Notes: generated from the sequence alone by a model not told the origin. Shown: positions 1 through 14,323, counted from the first letter of the stretch. The stretch: DNA of 35,688 bases from Didymodactylos carnosus (GCA_905250885.1 CAJNOQ010001113.1:1-35688), one strand, 5' to 3'. Translations and numbers: made by a program.

Positions 1-344
1 TGAGGCTTTCTCAGCCAGGGAAGGATTTGGGAAGGCGGGGAACAGATATATGGACTCGCCGTTCAATTCTTTGTCGAACGGTGGGTGAAAAACGAAATCT
101 AAAATCCACTCGAACGCTGCTCTCCGTCCATTTTATATAAGCCGACAAGGTTTAAGTAATTGGAATGAAATTTTAGTGGCACAAATATGTCACAGATGAA
201 CTGATACCGGTCGGTGTTATAATTCATACGGGCATTGGTTGCACCTCTGCGCTGGTCTTCGAAAAACCAAAAGCTTAGAAAACTAAGTTCCTCATTTCGT
301 CTGCAAAGCAATTTGGCAACGACTTTATCGTATAGAACAAACAT
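1..344 (-). pseudogene. Unidentified coding remnant at the left edge
   Basis: Two overlapping minus-strand open stretches look coding. From 344 down to about 115, one frame reads through residues such as FFEDQRRGATNARMNYNTDR and FICDIFVPLKFHSNYLNL, then stops. From about 115 down to 1 a different frame is open and reads AAFEWILDFVFHPPFDKEL and SIYLFPAFPNPSLAEKA. The second frame has a stop just upstream of its start and no convincing intron separates the two, so a frameshifted gene or transposon ORF running off the window edge is the simplest reading. I do not recognise the family. Confidence 0.35.
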
Positions 345-371
345 TTTTGAACAAAATCAGACATTTCTCCG

Positions 372-526
372 AGCTCCCCACAACATTTTTTTATCAAACT
401 GCACTGAAGTGATAAAATACCTTAAACCGTCAAAACAAGCAAAATTAACAGGGAATCATGAAGGGTGTGCTTTCTGAACATTTCGTCAACTGAGTGCAGT
501 TTGATAAAAAAATGTTTTGGGAAGCT
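372..526. repeat. Short inverted-repeat element (MITE-like), 155 bp
   Basis: The left arm at 372-405 and the right arm at 493-526 are near-perfect reverse complements of about 34 bp. Both contain the word TTTTTTTATCAAACTGCACT or its complement. The 87-bp interior has no coding capacity. Arms, size and lack of a gene fit a non-autonomous DNA-transposon derivative. No target-site duplication could be assigned with certainty because both tips carry AGCT. Confidence 0.75.
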
Positions 527-584
527 AACTGTACTGTTAAGCATTGCGTTTAGAATAAAAATCCTGATTCATCGATGATATAAA

Positions 585-857
585 ATGAGCAGAATCCCTC
601 AAGAACATCTTCCATCCTATTCGCCACAGTATAGAAAATCATCTACCACAAATTATGTTAAATCAACACAAAATTTAGCATCATCGTCGTCATCATCTAA
701 ATTAAGATTGGACGTCAAAAATCGAAACAATTATTATAGAAAAAAATGCAAACAATATAACAGCATCAATAACAAAATTTTAATTAAATCTTCGCCAATT
801 ATCAACATAACTGAACCAACATTCTCCAACTTTTCACCAATGCATGTATGTATATAA
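585..857 (+). CDS. Possible Ser/Asn-rich exon, hypothetical
   Basis: An ATG-initiated open frame of 90 codons rich in Ser, Asn, Lys and Tyr, with a run of six serines near residue 35. A plausible donor (CAT|GTATGT) lies near 846, so this could be a first exon. No downstream exon that continues it could be identified before 2890. Low-complexity composition means it may also be chance. No family recognised. Confidence 0.25.
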   Translation: MSRIPQEHLPSYSPQYRKSSTTNYVKSTQNLASSSSSSKLRLDVKNRNNYYRKKCKQYNSINNKILIKSSPIINITEPTFSNFSPMHVCI

Positions 858-1368
858 AAACGTTTGTTTTTCATTACCTTCCTCACGATCATCGCAACTA
901 TCGAAAGTTTATAATAATCTTTCCGTGCAACTTGCGAGTTCAATTATTTAAAGTTATTCTATCAGAAAGTCGACTTTTTTATGTAACATCAAAATTGAGT
1001 TTTTATTGCATGGGCATCCTCTTTCAGAATCTATATAGTTGAGTAGTAGGGATTATAAGCCTAACCTACACTAATGTTAACAAATTGTTGAGATTTTCTA
1101 ATCTGCCTAATAAAACAATTGAACAACAATCTGTATAGTTCTTTATGAAAATTTGAGATTTTACAAGATTTTCACAGATTTTTCTAAAAAGTTCCATCTG
1201 AGAGAGTTATATGGACTTCAAACTTATTTTTTTATGTTTTTCTCAAAAGACATCTCTCCCGCAGTAGAGTACATTTTTCTGAGGAATGATTCAGCGTAGT
1301 TTTATGAACTTATTTTTATTTGATAGCGAAAACATAGATGCGCAAAATTAAATGTGATCGATCACCAT
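858..1368. other. AT-rich intergenic stretch
   Basis: No coding frame, RNA gene or clear repeat recognised. Confidence 0.5.
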
Positions 1369-1775
1369 TAGGCATGCACCAGTTATTAACTGGTGTTGGG
1401 GCATCCGGAAGAATTACTACAAATCAGTTATCACGATTCTTTCAGAACTGCAAAACATCTAATTTTGTAGAAAAATGTTTGCTCTACAAAATGCATTTGT
1501 TAAAAGAATTCCAGAATCATTTCTGAGCATTCTAAAATGTACTAAATCACGGAAAATTAACTGTTCGAACAGTTAATTTTCCGTGATTTAATGTATTTTT
1601 GAATACTCCGAGTTTTCTAAGAAATGATTCTGGAATTCTTTTAACAAATGCATTTTGTAGAGCAAACATTTTTCTACAAAATTAGATGTTTTGCAGCTCT
1701 GACAGAATCGTGATAACTGATTTGTAGCAATTCTCCTGGATGTCCCAACATCAGTTAATAACTGGTGCATGCCTA
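1369..1775. repeat. 407-bp foldback element with a perfect 48-bp central palindrome
   Basis: The two halves are reverse complements over about 200 bp each with roughly 10% differences plus a small indel. Tips are TAGGCATGCACC and GGTGCATGCCTA. The centre, 1543-1590, is a perfect 48-bp palindrome around TTCGAA. Each tip also contains the smaller palindrome CCAGTTATTAACTGG or a variant. Because the arms are inverted copies, both strands show the same open frame (words such as NQLSRF and CLLYKMHLLKEFQNHF); this is a consequence of the palindrome and not evidence of a gene. Confidence 0.85.
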
Positions 1776-2583
1776 GTCCCAACTGGGAAACTAGCAATAA
1801 ACAATAATTGTTGTTCATACTAAAATAGAAAGTGCTGCTATTCATCACTTTCTTTAATTTAATCTCTTCCAGAATTCTATGAATTGAAATTTTGAAATGA
1901 ACTTGTTAAGTAAAACAATATAAGATGAGTTTAGAGTCAATGATTTGTAACAAACTTTGATAATCAGTGAACCCATTATGAATTTCATTTTATTGTAGCC
2001 TTTCGGTGAATAACAGAGCGCAAAACCTTTTATGAAAATATTTTCGTGGTTTGTTATTCAATGTCAAAGGAAATACGTTCTTGTACAGTTTCGGGTTCTC
2101 GTCATTAGTGTCATATGTGATCATGACCGTATAAGGTCTAAAAGCTACAATAAAATGAAATTAATAACGGCTTTACTAGTTATCAAATTTTGTTCGGTCG
2201 AACAATATGAATATTTCTACAGAGATAGTATAACTACTCAAAAATGACTTCGAGCTGCATATGGACGTATTCTAGTGACCTCAAAACAACAAAAATATGT
2301 TCCTAGGAAAAAGATCAGATATACGACTAAGAGTCTGCTAATAACCGCTCATTGTAATAATATTTTCATCCTAACTTTCAGTGATTTTTCAAGGATTTCA
2401 TGACTTTCTAAGGCGTTTTTAGTAAAAATAACACAGATAAATCGGAAGCCAATGGAATCATGAAGGTACGCCAACTAGACACTCGCCAATTGTCGAAGAT
2501 CCACTTGACTTTCGCCAGATGACGAGCGTTCAGGGGGTGTATTGTTTAAAGTTCAATGTACTTTTGTCAATGGTGGGTTGAGT
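1776..2583. other. Intergenic stretch, no gene seen
   Basis: Short chance frames only. No recognisable domain, RNA gene or long repeat. Confidence 0.5.
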
Positions 2584-2657
2584 TGTATTGTCTCTCAATT
2601 CAAGTCACGTCTTTTTTTGTTTAAAAAAAAGTGTAATCTGCATTAAGAGACAATACA
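2584..2657. repeat. Small inverted repeat, 74 bp
   Basis: TGTATTGTCTCT at 2584-2595 is matched by AGAGACAATACA at 2646-2657. The interior is AT-rich. It lies about 240 bp beyond the 3' end of the CDP-diacylglycerol synthase gene and may be a degenerate small transposable element or a 3' hairpin. Confidence 0.5.
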
Positions 2658-2893
2658 TCGACGTACCTCTCGATTCCCAAGCCAGTAAACTTCGAATCTG
2701 TTCTCCATCATTCGATATTTAATCGCATTTCTTATCAATCATATACACATGTATATATAGGAAATGAAAGACAAGTTTAGTATACTCTGATTGAACTGGT
2801 TAGAAAAGTTAAATAAACACACTCTACAGTTAGAAGAAAGAATAAAAAAATAATAACACCAGTAATAAACAAGAATTCGAAACAGTTAACCTT

Positions 2894-5638
2894 TTAAAAT
2901 TTGAAATGATGTCGTAACAGGCGTAAAAATTCTTCTCGATTTTCATCACTCAATGCTATAACTTGTTGTACAAGTTTATTTGGTGATGCCACACGAGCAA
3001 AAGTTGAAATCCATACGTTTGTAAATACTGCCATAATAATTTGACAATCAAATCTATCAACAAAACCACCATGACCCGGAATTGTAGCAGCAAAATCTTT
3101 AATACGAAAAGCTCGTTTAAAACCGGATGCAAAAAAGCCTCCGAATGGTCCAATACTAGAGAAAAAGAAACAATTAAGAATACTCTGTTCTATCAAATAG
3201 AAAATAGAAGAAAAAAATCTTTCGTACAAACCTTGAAGCAAATAATGATAATAAAATCGAATGTAATTGAAATGGGTACAATTGCAATGTACGTTTAAAT
3301 AATGAAAATGGTTTTGGCATTGAATAAGTCGACAATTGAAATAATGGTAACGGTATACATTCTGTTGATAACATCATTTTCTCCTCATCGTAATCAAGTG
3401 GACAGACAAAAAACTGATAACGACATAGAATGCCAGCTAAGATAAAGCCAAAAACTATTGTACTGAAACCACCACCGATAAAACCTACAGTAATAAAAAA
3501 AACATTGTTGACAAACTACTTTCTATTTTTACCTAGAAGAACAAGTACAGAAAAGCTATTATCAACTGATCCTCTGACTTAGCTATGCACAGAGAACGAC
3601 ACAAAGACTTTTAACTCTCTTAAAATAATCCAGATATATAAATCTTTCTAATCAGATTACTCATTAAATTTTTTGATACAAAAAATTTTCTTTCAATGCA
3701 TAAAGATCGCCCATTTTTACCATTAATATGTCTGAACGCATTAAATCGATAAAAAAAAATGTTCTGGCGCTTTCGCACGTCTTAAAAGTCAAGACATTTA
3801 GGAGCTATAATTTCTTTAATTTTTCTAACTCATATTTACGGATACAACCTTATTTAAATGTCTTATTAATTAATGCATTTCAACTTCATAAGATTTTTTA
3901 TCGGTTCAAACATCGTGTCAAAAACATCGTTTTATCATTTCGATACATTCAAATGCCTTAAAAATGGACGCATAATAAGCTCAGATATTCAAATGTATTA
4001 AAAAAGTTTTCATTTATTTAGTACATTGAAAGGTTTTACAAGCAGTCTCAAGTGTTCACATGTTATAGAAATGAATACATATGAAAGTATGAACGCTTTT
4101 CAATAACCAAAATAGTACTCACATCTTGCATAAAAACATTTTATTTTTTTCTAACAGTAATATTCGATTTCTCTCAAAATTTAGTTTGATTTCGAGTGAT
4201 TGTTTCTTGTCAATCAGATACACTATAGAATTTATGGATATTTTCGAAGACTGCAACATTCTCTTAATATGATCATTTATAAACGTCGATGTATCTTCGT
4301 GAAGTAAACAATTTTAATTGCGTTTGAATGTATCAAAGTTTTCAACGCATTGAAAAGCGTTGAATTAAAACGTTAAAATAATTTAATGTGTGTAAATGCA
4401 TTAGAAATAAATCTTAAACTAGTTAACGCTTATAAGCATAATAAAAATTTAACACCATTAAATGCATTAAAAAGCTGGTTAACGCATTTAAAAGAAATTT
4501 TTTATATAAAAAAAAAATCAATGGGTAAGATGTACAATTCATCTTTTGAAATGTTTTATTTACCTTCCCAAGTCTTTTTTGGTGATAATTTTGTCAATGG
4601 CGTCCGTCCATAAAAAAATCCAAACATATAAGCCATTATATCATTAACAATAATTAATGATACAGGGAATAAAAGCCATATCATTCCTTCACATATATTT
4701 TGGATCATTAGATGTGAAGCTGTTACCAGAATTAATAATGTTATGTGAGTATAGCCGAATAATGTAAATTCTTCAAAAAAAAAGACAATAAGAATACACA
4801 TTAATAGATCTATTCATTAGGTAGTAGGAAAAGAAAACTTACGTTTTAAATAATAGGTCTTTTTTAAACTGAGGACAAATCCAACAAAACCAGCAGTATA
4901 TAATAAAAATGAAATCATTCGATGGTAACTGACAAATGGTTGCAAAAAATTATTTTTATTCATCTAAACAACGAAATAAATTAGAAAATCTAAATATTTA
5001 ACATCTGATAACTTATTTAAAATTTGTAAACTGACCATAAATCCAAAATAATGTATTAAACTTTCACCATAAAAATAATAATTTGATGTAAATAAAAAAT
5101 ACCATGATAATGTACGAAACCATGGTAAATTATGTGATTTATAGACAATATAACCAATATTGATTATTTCCTGAAAACATTTAATTTGAACAATTAATAC
5201 TAATAGTGAAACTACTAATGGTCCCATTGATATGACTTTAGCGAATGCACCTATCATAACAGCTGAAAATACACCACGTATTACATAATTACGCCAACGT
5301 GGACCTAAAGTACTTAATAAATCATCCAAATATTTCATGTACGGATTTGGAGTTGATGTATCATCTTCCGATGGTAAAGCACCTGAGAATGAAATTGATT
5401 GAAATTTCATGATTTTCATAAGATAGAGAGAAAGCTTACCACTGGGATGGGACGGTAATCCTTCAATATCTTCATCTTCAGTCGTTTGTATGTCAGGACG
5501 TAATTTTGTGTTATTTAGACTTGTGTATTGAGTAGGAAGTACGAACGGAACATCTGATATTGGCTGTGTATTTGATTTGTGGACAGATGGTGGATAATCA
5601 ACACCAACTCGCTGACGTAATTCAGCATCAGTACTCAT
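2894..5638 (-). CDS. CDS1: Phosphatidate cytidylyltransferase (CDP-diacylglycerol synthase)
   Basis: Converts phosphatidic acid and CTP to CDP-diacylglycerol, the precursor of phosphatidylinositol and cardiolipin; the animal enzyme is a multi-pass ER membrane protein. Exons on the minus strand: 5638-5440, 5382-5036, 4963-4843, 4770-4564, 3484-3232, 3155-2894. They sum to 1389 nt (462 aa), close to the roughly 445-461 aa of the animal enzymes. The family signature lies at residues 386-412 ([12 protein letters not shown], then PGHGG and DRFD, all key residues present). Other landmarks are [32 protein letters not shown] and [11 protein letters not shown]. Several hydrophobic segments follow an acidic soluble N-terminal tail. 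Introns are 57, 72, 72, 1079 and 76 bp. The start ATG at 5638 has no in-frame upstream alternative in a plausible exon. No distinction between CDS1 and CDS2 is implied. Confidence 0.96.
3485..4563 (-). other. Oversized intron of the CDP-DAG synthase gene with recurrent ACGCATTAAA/ATGCATTAAA words
   Basis: At 1079 bp this intron is about 15 times its neighbours. It contains scattered near-copies of [AA](C/T)GCATT(T)AAA, for example near 3733, 3860, 3950, 3990, 4341, 4395, 4460 and 4480. This suggests an old insertion of a repeat made from this word. An ATG-initiated frame at 4386-4613 merely reads through these words and the antisense of the flanking exon. Confidence 0.6.
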
Positions 5639-7800
5639 TTTCTTTTCTTTTCAAACAGTGTTTAATTGTATTTTTCACTGTACATTTACGATATATAAAA
5701 TGAATAAATGATTTTGTTTATTCCTAAAACAGAAAAGAACTGTATGGTTCAAAGAATCTCATAAAACTTATTTGGATTATCAATAGCCGATTCACGAGCT
5801 GAGTTAGGTATTACTACACATTTTAAGATGATTACCGATATGCACGCAGTGAAAATATCCCTCTATGTGAAAAAAGCATTTAGCAGATCGATAATTTTTT
5901 TTATTTATGTGCAATGCGAATTCCGCAACAGCTAATTTTCTCTTCTTTTATCGACTGTAAGGATTAATTCAGCACGAAAAAAATCATTTTGATGCTGGTG
6001 ATGTAAATTACAAAAATAAATCAGAGTGGTGTTTTGAGCACGCATTTAAAACTGTTGGATGAAAAACATCCACAAAAAATAGATGGTTTTTGATGATAAA
6101 TTTTGTAGAGTTTATCTAATTTTTCAAAAACTAAATTCAAAACTTAATATAATTTAGAATGTAAAGTAAAAAATGAACACTAAATAGAAACTAGCGGTAA
6201 CAAAAGGGGGACTAATCCAATGTTTAAAATGAACGGATATACAGTTGCTGCTATTTTTCTGTTTACCAAAAAATTCTTCATAATAGTTAGACAACTTGCG
6301 GATTCTTTATTAGTTTAAAATATCCTTGTTTTCATGTTTCCGTTTTTATGAATCATCATACATAATAAAAAAATGAGATCAAAACAACACAAAAGAAATA
6401 AACCAAAATGAACGTTTTCCAATAATAACGAGCAATAATGAAACAAAATAAACAGCGAAACAAAGAAAGAAATGTGAAAGCGTACACGAGTAACTTCAAG
6501 TTGACATCTATTTATATCTCTTGCAGCACAAAAGAATAAAACAACCAAATAAATCAAGAAAATGTGTCCAAACAAAGTTGACTGTTCAAACTCACACATA
6601 CACATGCAATGGAACAAGAAAGAAAAAACATCATCATTTTAGCAAAACTTATGTCATGTAATGAAGAAAAACAAACGGACATGAATCTTACACATAAGCT
6701 AACTCTAAATATAAGAAAAGACATAGAAAAACAAAAATATATCATGATAGTAACGAAAAAACAAAATAAACATATAAGAAGTGAGTGTCGTTTGACAAAC
6801 CATAGTCGAAATAAACTTTTAGTGGTACCTTCATTAAATAATAATACTGTCTTGTTTTCTTTATGGTACTAATAGGAGGTACTAATAACTAATTATATAT
6901 ATATAGAAAAGTTTAAACTGTAGCACCACACACTTAGAAATGTTTAATCTAATAACATCGATACGATGTAAAGGATGGTAAATGTTAGTTTATCTGCCCT
7001 GAAGACTTTTTCAATGTGAAACGAAATTAGGAGACGTCAAAAAAAAAAAATACTACCCTTTTTTCATCTCATTGCAAATACACCGAGAGTGGAAATATTC
7101 CTAAAGACACATGAACAAGAAAAAGAAAAATTGGCATCGGAAATAGAAAAACAATGTAGCATTTTAACAGAGCAAGAAATAGCATTATAAAGTTTATCCA
7201 CGTTAAAAAATTAAATACACAACATTTTTGTATGAAAGAAAAAATCAATCGATTTTTTTTTCTGTTACTTAATTGAAACAGATAAATTATTTACAAGAAA
7301 AAAAAGAGAAAAGAGAGTTTTGTTGCAGTTTTCAAATAAAGATAAATATCTACAAGCAACACGTTACACATTTTTGGTATAAAACGTATAAACAAAATGA
7401 ATATGTGTATCAACAGTCGTTCATATGTATACATTTGTTGGGTGCCTCGTCAGACAAAAATCTAAACGATAGAAAATAAAATTAAAGTAGTTTCTCTTTG
7501 ACGGCAAACGAAATATAAATTTAAATTTTGAAAACATTTAGAGAAAAATACAATTGTGAAAGAAATTTTATACAAACTGATCAATGACAGAAACCTATCT
7601 CAGTCTAGGTAGGTCTGATCTGAACCAAATTTTCAGGGAATGATGAGCATGTCAAAGTGTGGTTTTTTTTGGTGTCATTTGCGACTGTTCGTGAGAGGAC
7701 ACCACAACAAGGGCCAAAAATAGGCGTCTAGCACGCACAGGAATTCTCATTCGAGGTAAATGATGCTCGGGCTATTTTTGTTTTGCAGCAAACACTTCTG
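5639..7800. other. A-rich intergenic stretch between two minus-strand genes
   Basis: About 2.1 kb with strong A bias on the plus strand. Several short open frames occur on both strands but none shows a recognisable motif or splice structure. It should include the promoter of the CDP-DAG synthase gene next to 5638. Confidence 0.5.
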
Positions 7801-7962
7801 CCTAGGAGTTGACAGAGCCGGATTTTTGAATTTCTCGTTTACTGATTTCTGATGCTTCATAGAACTTTAAAATCCGAAAAACCCTTGGAAGGTTTCTCAG
7901 AAATCCTCATTTCTATAAAAAACAGACACATACTTTAAAAATCGGACTCTGTCAACTCCTAG
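7801..7962. repeat. Short inverted-repeat element (MITE-like), 162 bp
   Basis: CCTAGGAGTTGACAGAG followed by CCGATTTTT-like sequence opens the element, and the reverse complement (AAAAATCGGACTCTGTCAAC, then TCCTAG) closes it. Arms are about 26 bp with one or two mismatches. The interior has no coding frame. Confidence 0.75.
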
Positions 7963-8454
7963 CTATAGGTATTATCTACAAATCAACAAAAAGAAAAACT
8001 TTCTCCGATGTATCTCTACGAAGAATTTGTGCTTGACGAAAGCCCTGTAGCTAAAAAACAGTCTTAAGAGAGACGCAAAATAAGTTTTGATTCTGTTAAA
8101 TGCATTTTACTTAAAAACTGTTTGAGCGTTAAATAATTTATTGATATTTTGCTACAGGTTATCGGTCATGACGGATCTAATGAACATGTGCACGGCCATA
8201 TGTGGCACATGCGTGTGCTTATGCAATACAAGGGCAAAAAAGCCATTTTTTGTTCGATAGGGCTTCTGGAAAACTCGCTCAAAACCTATTCTATCGGCAC
8301 AAAAATAGAATGCAACAAACAAAACTAGAATGCATTGAACAGTCTCTTTCTCTTAATTTGTAAGAAATACGAAACATTAAACATACCATCACAATTTACA
8401 CTGTCTAAATCTGAAGTAATTTTGAATTTTAAAGCAAATTAAATAAAAAATACA
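7963..8454. other. Intergenic stretch 3' of the MBT gene
   Basis: No gene, repeat or canonical AATAAA signal (minus strand) recognised. Confidence 0.45.
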
Positions 8455-11093
<2,639 letters not shown>

Positions 11094-12247
11094 TGAATAA
11101 AAAGAAAAAACTTTACAGATTTAATCTAAAAAGAATCCTCATTCAGTGTTAAGCGCATGAATGAACATGTATTATCATTCTATCGAGAGAAAAACCAAAT
11201 ATAGTTTACCATGTGCATCTTTTATTCAAAATATTTATACTTAACTACCATCAGAAACAGATTGTACGATCGCAAAGGGAATTATGAACAAATCATTATC
11301 GACTCTTATAGGGAGACTAACTCTCTCTCCATTAGAAAAGTAATCAAGATTGTAAGTGTGAGCAGTAGTTAGTTTAACGGGAGTAAATCGTTACGTATGT
11401 CTTCAATTGAATTTAATCTAAATATTTTTCGTAACCCAACGAATCTGGCAAAAGCAGATGACAAGGCTGATCTATTATTTCGAACTTTGTATTCTACCCG
11501 ATGAAACAGTCCAAATAGTGTTTTTAAACAGCACTGTGTACTTCAACACAGTAGACTCTCTATAAGTTACTAGAGTACAGTACTTGGGCGAACGGCAGAC
11601 TTTGATGCCTGAAAAACATTTCTGCAATCAGATTTTAAATCACAAGAAAAAGTAAACTACCTCAAAAGTTTCGTAAGTAGTCTGAAATTTATCCTAATTC
11701 TTTGACATGCTCAACGCTTTCATTCTTCAGTCAGAAAAGAATCCATGTTTTTTTTGTAGGCAGCAATTAGCTCACCGAACAATTTTATCTCAAATAAACC
11801 GCATTAACAATTGAAGTCAACCGACCGTAGAGGAGAAGGCGATCGTGAGGGTCCGAATGAAATTTTTTATTGGTTAACTATTCCTCTGAATCAAAGAGTC
11901 AAGTGACTTCAAATAGAAATGTAGCTAAAAATGCGATGTTAGAAGTTACCTGCTATGGCAGGTAAGTTAGCATTCGTTGAAAGCGAGCTGCCAGAAGAAA
12001 AAATCTTCAAAAGGCTCAATATGGCTACTCTAACCAATAGAAGAGTGTGCGAATGACAACATTTTCTCTTTTATCACTAGATACATTAAAACGAAAAGAA
12101 AAAATAAATGTAGTAGAACCGTTTCTTCCATATAGTCTACAGCACATGTCTCTTTCGATTCAATGTAAGAAATCAAAGAAAAAACGAAAAATTAATAGAA
12201 CCAAGAAAATGTTTTTTCTCTTTACTATAAAAAGAATTGTTGACAGG
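11094..12247. other. Intergenic stretch upstream of the MBT gene
   Basis: No recognisable gene. Includes the presumed promoter of the MBT gene next to 11093. An open plus-strand frame at 12047-12328 is Lys/Arg-rich, overlaps the repeat below and shows no motif. Confidence 0.45.
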
Positions 12248-13507
12248 TTCAGATATTACGTAGTCATAGTGTGGGAGTTAAGGCTAAAAAGCAAAAGACA
12301 AATTCGCTGTATATATTATACCAGATAGAGAACAGAATGTGTACGCCCAATCCACGGTGACGTGACGCTAAAATCACTTATTCACCATTGAACATGTTGT
12401 AACTTGAGCCTCTACGTCAAAAGGGCTTTAAAAAACGTTTTTAAAGTTAAAAATATATTTCTAAATAAAATCGAGTCAAATTCCCGATAAAACCGATATT
12501 TTAAAAAGATAGACTATAGATCACGCTGGTGTGCAGTGCGACTATTCTGCTTTCCTAATCGAGTACATATAGACCTTTTTGAATTTCTATCGAGAGAAGT
12601 TACTGTGTCTAGAGATGTAAACCGATTGAAAAAAGCGGTTCCGCCTGACTAAAACTCAGAGCTTTCGGCGGCTGGCTGCGTATCCGTCGCCTTCGTCTGG
12701 CTGATCCTTCAAAACGAGAAATAATGCAAAAATTATAAAAATGCCGTTTTATTTCATTATATTCACGATCACAGTTAACTATTATCTATTATTGAATTTC
12801 ATATAAAAAACAAAAGAAGCGACACTGAGGAAAAAACACGTAGAACTAGGACGTACACAATAATATAACAAGAATAACGACAAAAAGGCTAGTAACAAAA
12901 TGTTACCAGTACTCCTTCCCGTAGAAAGAAAAAAAGAAAAAAACGAATGGCTGACTGCCAGCTGGATCCATCGAGCCTTTGGACTCCATTGGCGGCAGTG
13001 CCTCAAAATTTCGCATTCGGCGCTGCTGCAGCTGTGGCTTAGCCGATCGGCTTTTATATCTATGTGTGTCTGAACGTAAAGAAAATAACAAATATGGCAT
13101 AGTCTATAGACTTATAAACTTAATAGAACCACACGTGTCTGGTCGTTCGCTTCTATCGAAGAAAGAAAAAAAGAAAAAGAAACAGAACGAAGGAAATGTT
13201 GTTCTGTTTCGTTTTTTTCTATAAAACAGAATGCTGTTCAGATATTACGTAGTCTCAGAGGGGGGTACTAAAGCCAAGATGAAAAAGAGAAACTTTCTGT
13301 GTATTCATATATGCCAGATAGAAACATAATAAGCTGCAGTGCACACTACCGTCATCTGTAGTATAGTTTTGAAAATATCGGTTTCGACCGAAATACAACT
13401 AGATTTTTATTCTAAAACAAATTTCTAACTTAAAAATTTTTTTTGGAGCCATTTTGACGTAGAGACTCAAGTTAGAAAATGCTCAATGGTGAAAAAGTGA
13501 TTTTAGC
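12248..13507. repeat. Composite repeat: a direct pair (A) and an inverted pair (B) around a GC-richer centre
   Basis: Unit A, at 12248-12333 and 13237-13330, begins TTCAGATATTACGTAGTC in both copies, same orientation. Both end near CCAGATAGA. Unit B at 12367-12540 is inverted relative to 13335-13507; one copy begins GCTAAAATCACTT(A/T)TTCACC and the other ends with its complement. Unit B is about 173 bp at an estimated 70-75% identity. Between the copies lies a GC-richer stretch (about 12640-12720 and 12950-13060) unlike the surroundings. Homology also extends weakly upstream of unit A. I do not recognise the family; nested or rearranged transposable-element ends are likely. Confidence 0.7.
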
Positions 13508-13664
13508 TTCCCATGATCTGCAAACATAGAACTACGAAATTAAAAGAATAGGACGATTGTGATCTAAAAAACAATATTTATTCAATAGCAGTAAATGTAT
13601 AGCTGGCACTCGGTGCAGATTTCGTCTGCTCATTGTCTCTATTGAATGCTATCCCTATAAAAAA

Positions 13665-14110
13665 AGTTCTAGTGCGGCACTGGTAAAAATCAGTGTTTCT
13701 AATGATTAGTGGTCCCCGTGAGAGCAAAGTGGTCTTCCACTTTGTAAAAATGAAATCCACTCTGTTTTCCACTTTGAAAGTAAAAAAAACCACGTTGCGA
13801 ACCACTTTGCTTTCTAAAATTTCCACTTTGTTTTCTTCTCTAGTTTTGCCATCATGATTGATCTTATTAATTACCACGTTTGTGTACGCTCTGCTGAAAA
13901 TTCTCATTAGAAACACTGGAAAGGTCCATGTTTTAGAACCCAAGCAGAAAACAGTTTTATAAACGCTGCTTGCTGATACTTTATTCGAGACCACTTTGCA
14001 GTTTAGCACAAAGTGGTTAGTGCCACTTTAGGCTTCAGAGCAAAGTGGTTCAATCCATTTTGATTACATTCTCATTAGAAACACTGGTAAAAATCAGTGT
14101 GGCACTGCTA
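13665..14110. repeat. Repeat block with inverted ends and dense CCACTTTG/CAAAGTGG words
   Basis: CTAGTGCGGCACTGGTAAAA and TCAGTGTTTCTAATGA near 13669-13704 reappear inverted near 14072-14110. Between them CCACTTTG or CAAAGTGG occurs repeatedly on both strands (for example near 13726, 13735, 13769, 13802, 13827, 13992, 14009, 14042). A minus-strand open frame crosses most of the block (13578-14009, 143 codons), but its composition is driven by the repeated word. A related segment lies at 14768-14870. Confidence 0.65.
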
Positions 14111-14323
14111 GTGCGCACCGGTGCGCATGGCATGCCATCGGTCACTGGTCCTGGCTGGCACCGGTGCGCATGGTATGCCATTGGTCACTGGCCCTGGCTG
14201 GCACCGGTGCGCATGGCATGCCATCGGTCACTGGCCCTGGCTGGCACCGGTGCGCATGGCATGCCATCGGTCACTGGCCCTGGCTGGCACCGGTGCGCAT
14301 GGCATGCCATCGGTCACTGGCCC
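14111..14323. repeat. GC-rich minisatellite, five copies of a 43-bp unit
   Basis: The start word CACCGGTGCGCATGG recurs at 14116, 14159, 14202, 14245 and 14288, exactly 43 bp apart. Copies 3-5 are essentially identical; copies 1-2 differ at a few bases. Each unit contains the perfect palindromes CACCGGTG and ATGGCATGCCAT. Since 43 is not a multiple of 3, each unit shifts frame and all three forward frames stay open; those frames are a product of the repeat and not a gene. GC content is far above the neighbourhood. Confidence 0.95.

Noticed and set aside
1338..1848. A pair of similar open frames on opposite strands, as if a duplicated gene
   Set aside because: Produced by the 407-bp palindrome; no motif, and ends do not behave like exons.
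6315..6872. Open frames on both strands in the A-rich intergenic region
   Set aside because: Composition follows the A/T bias, there are no motifs, and opposite-strand frames overlap.
14111..14323. CRISPR-like periodic repeat
   Set aside because: The 43-bp units are directly adjacent with no unique spacers, and the genome is eukaryotic.
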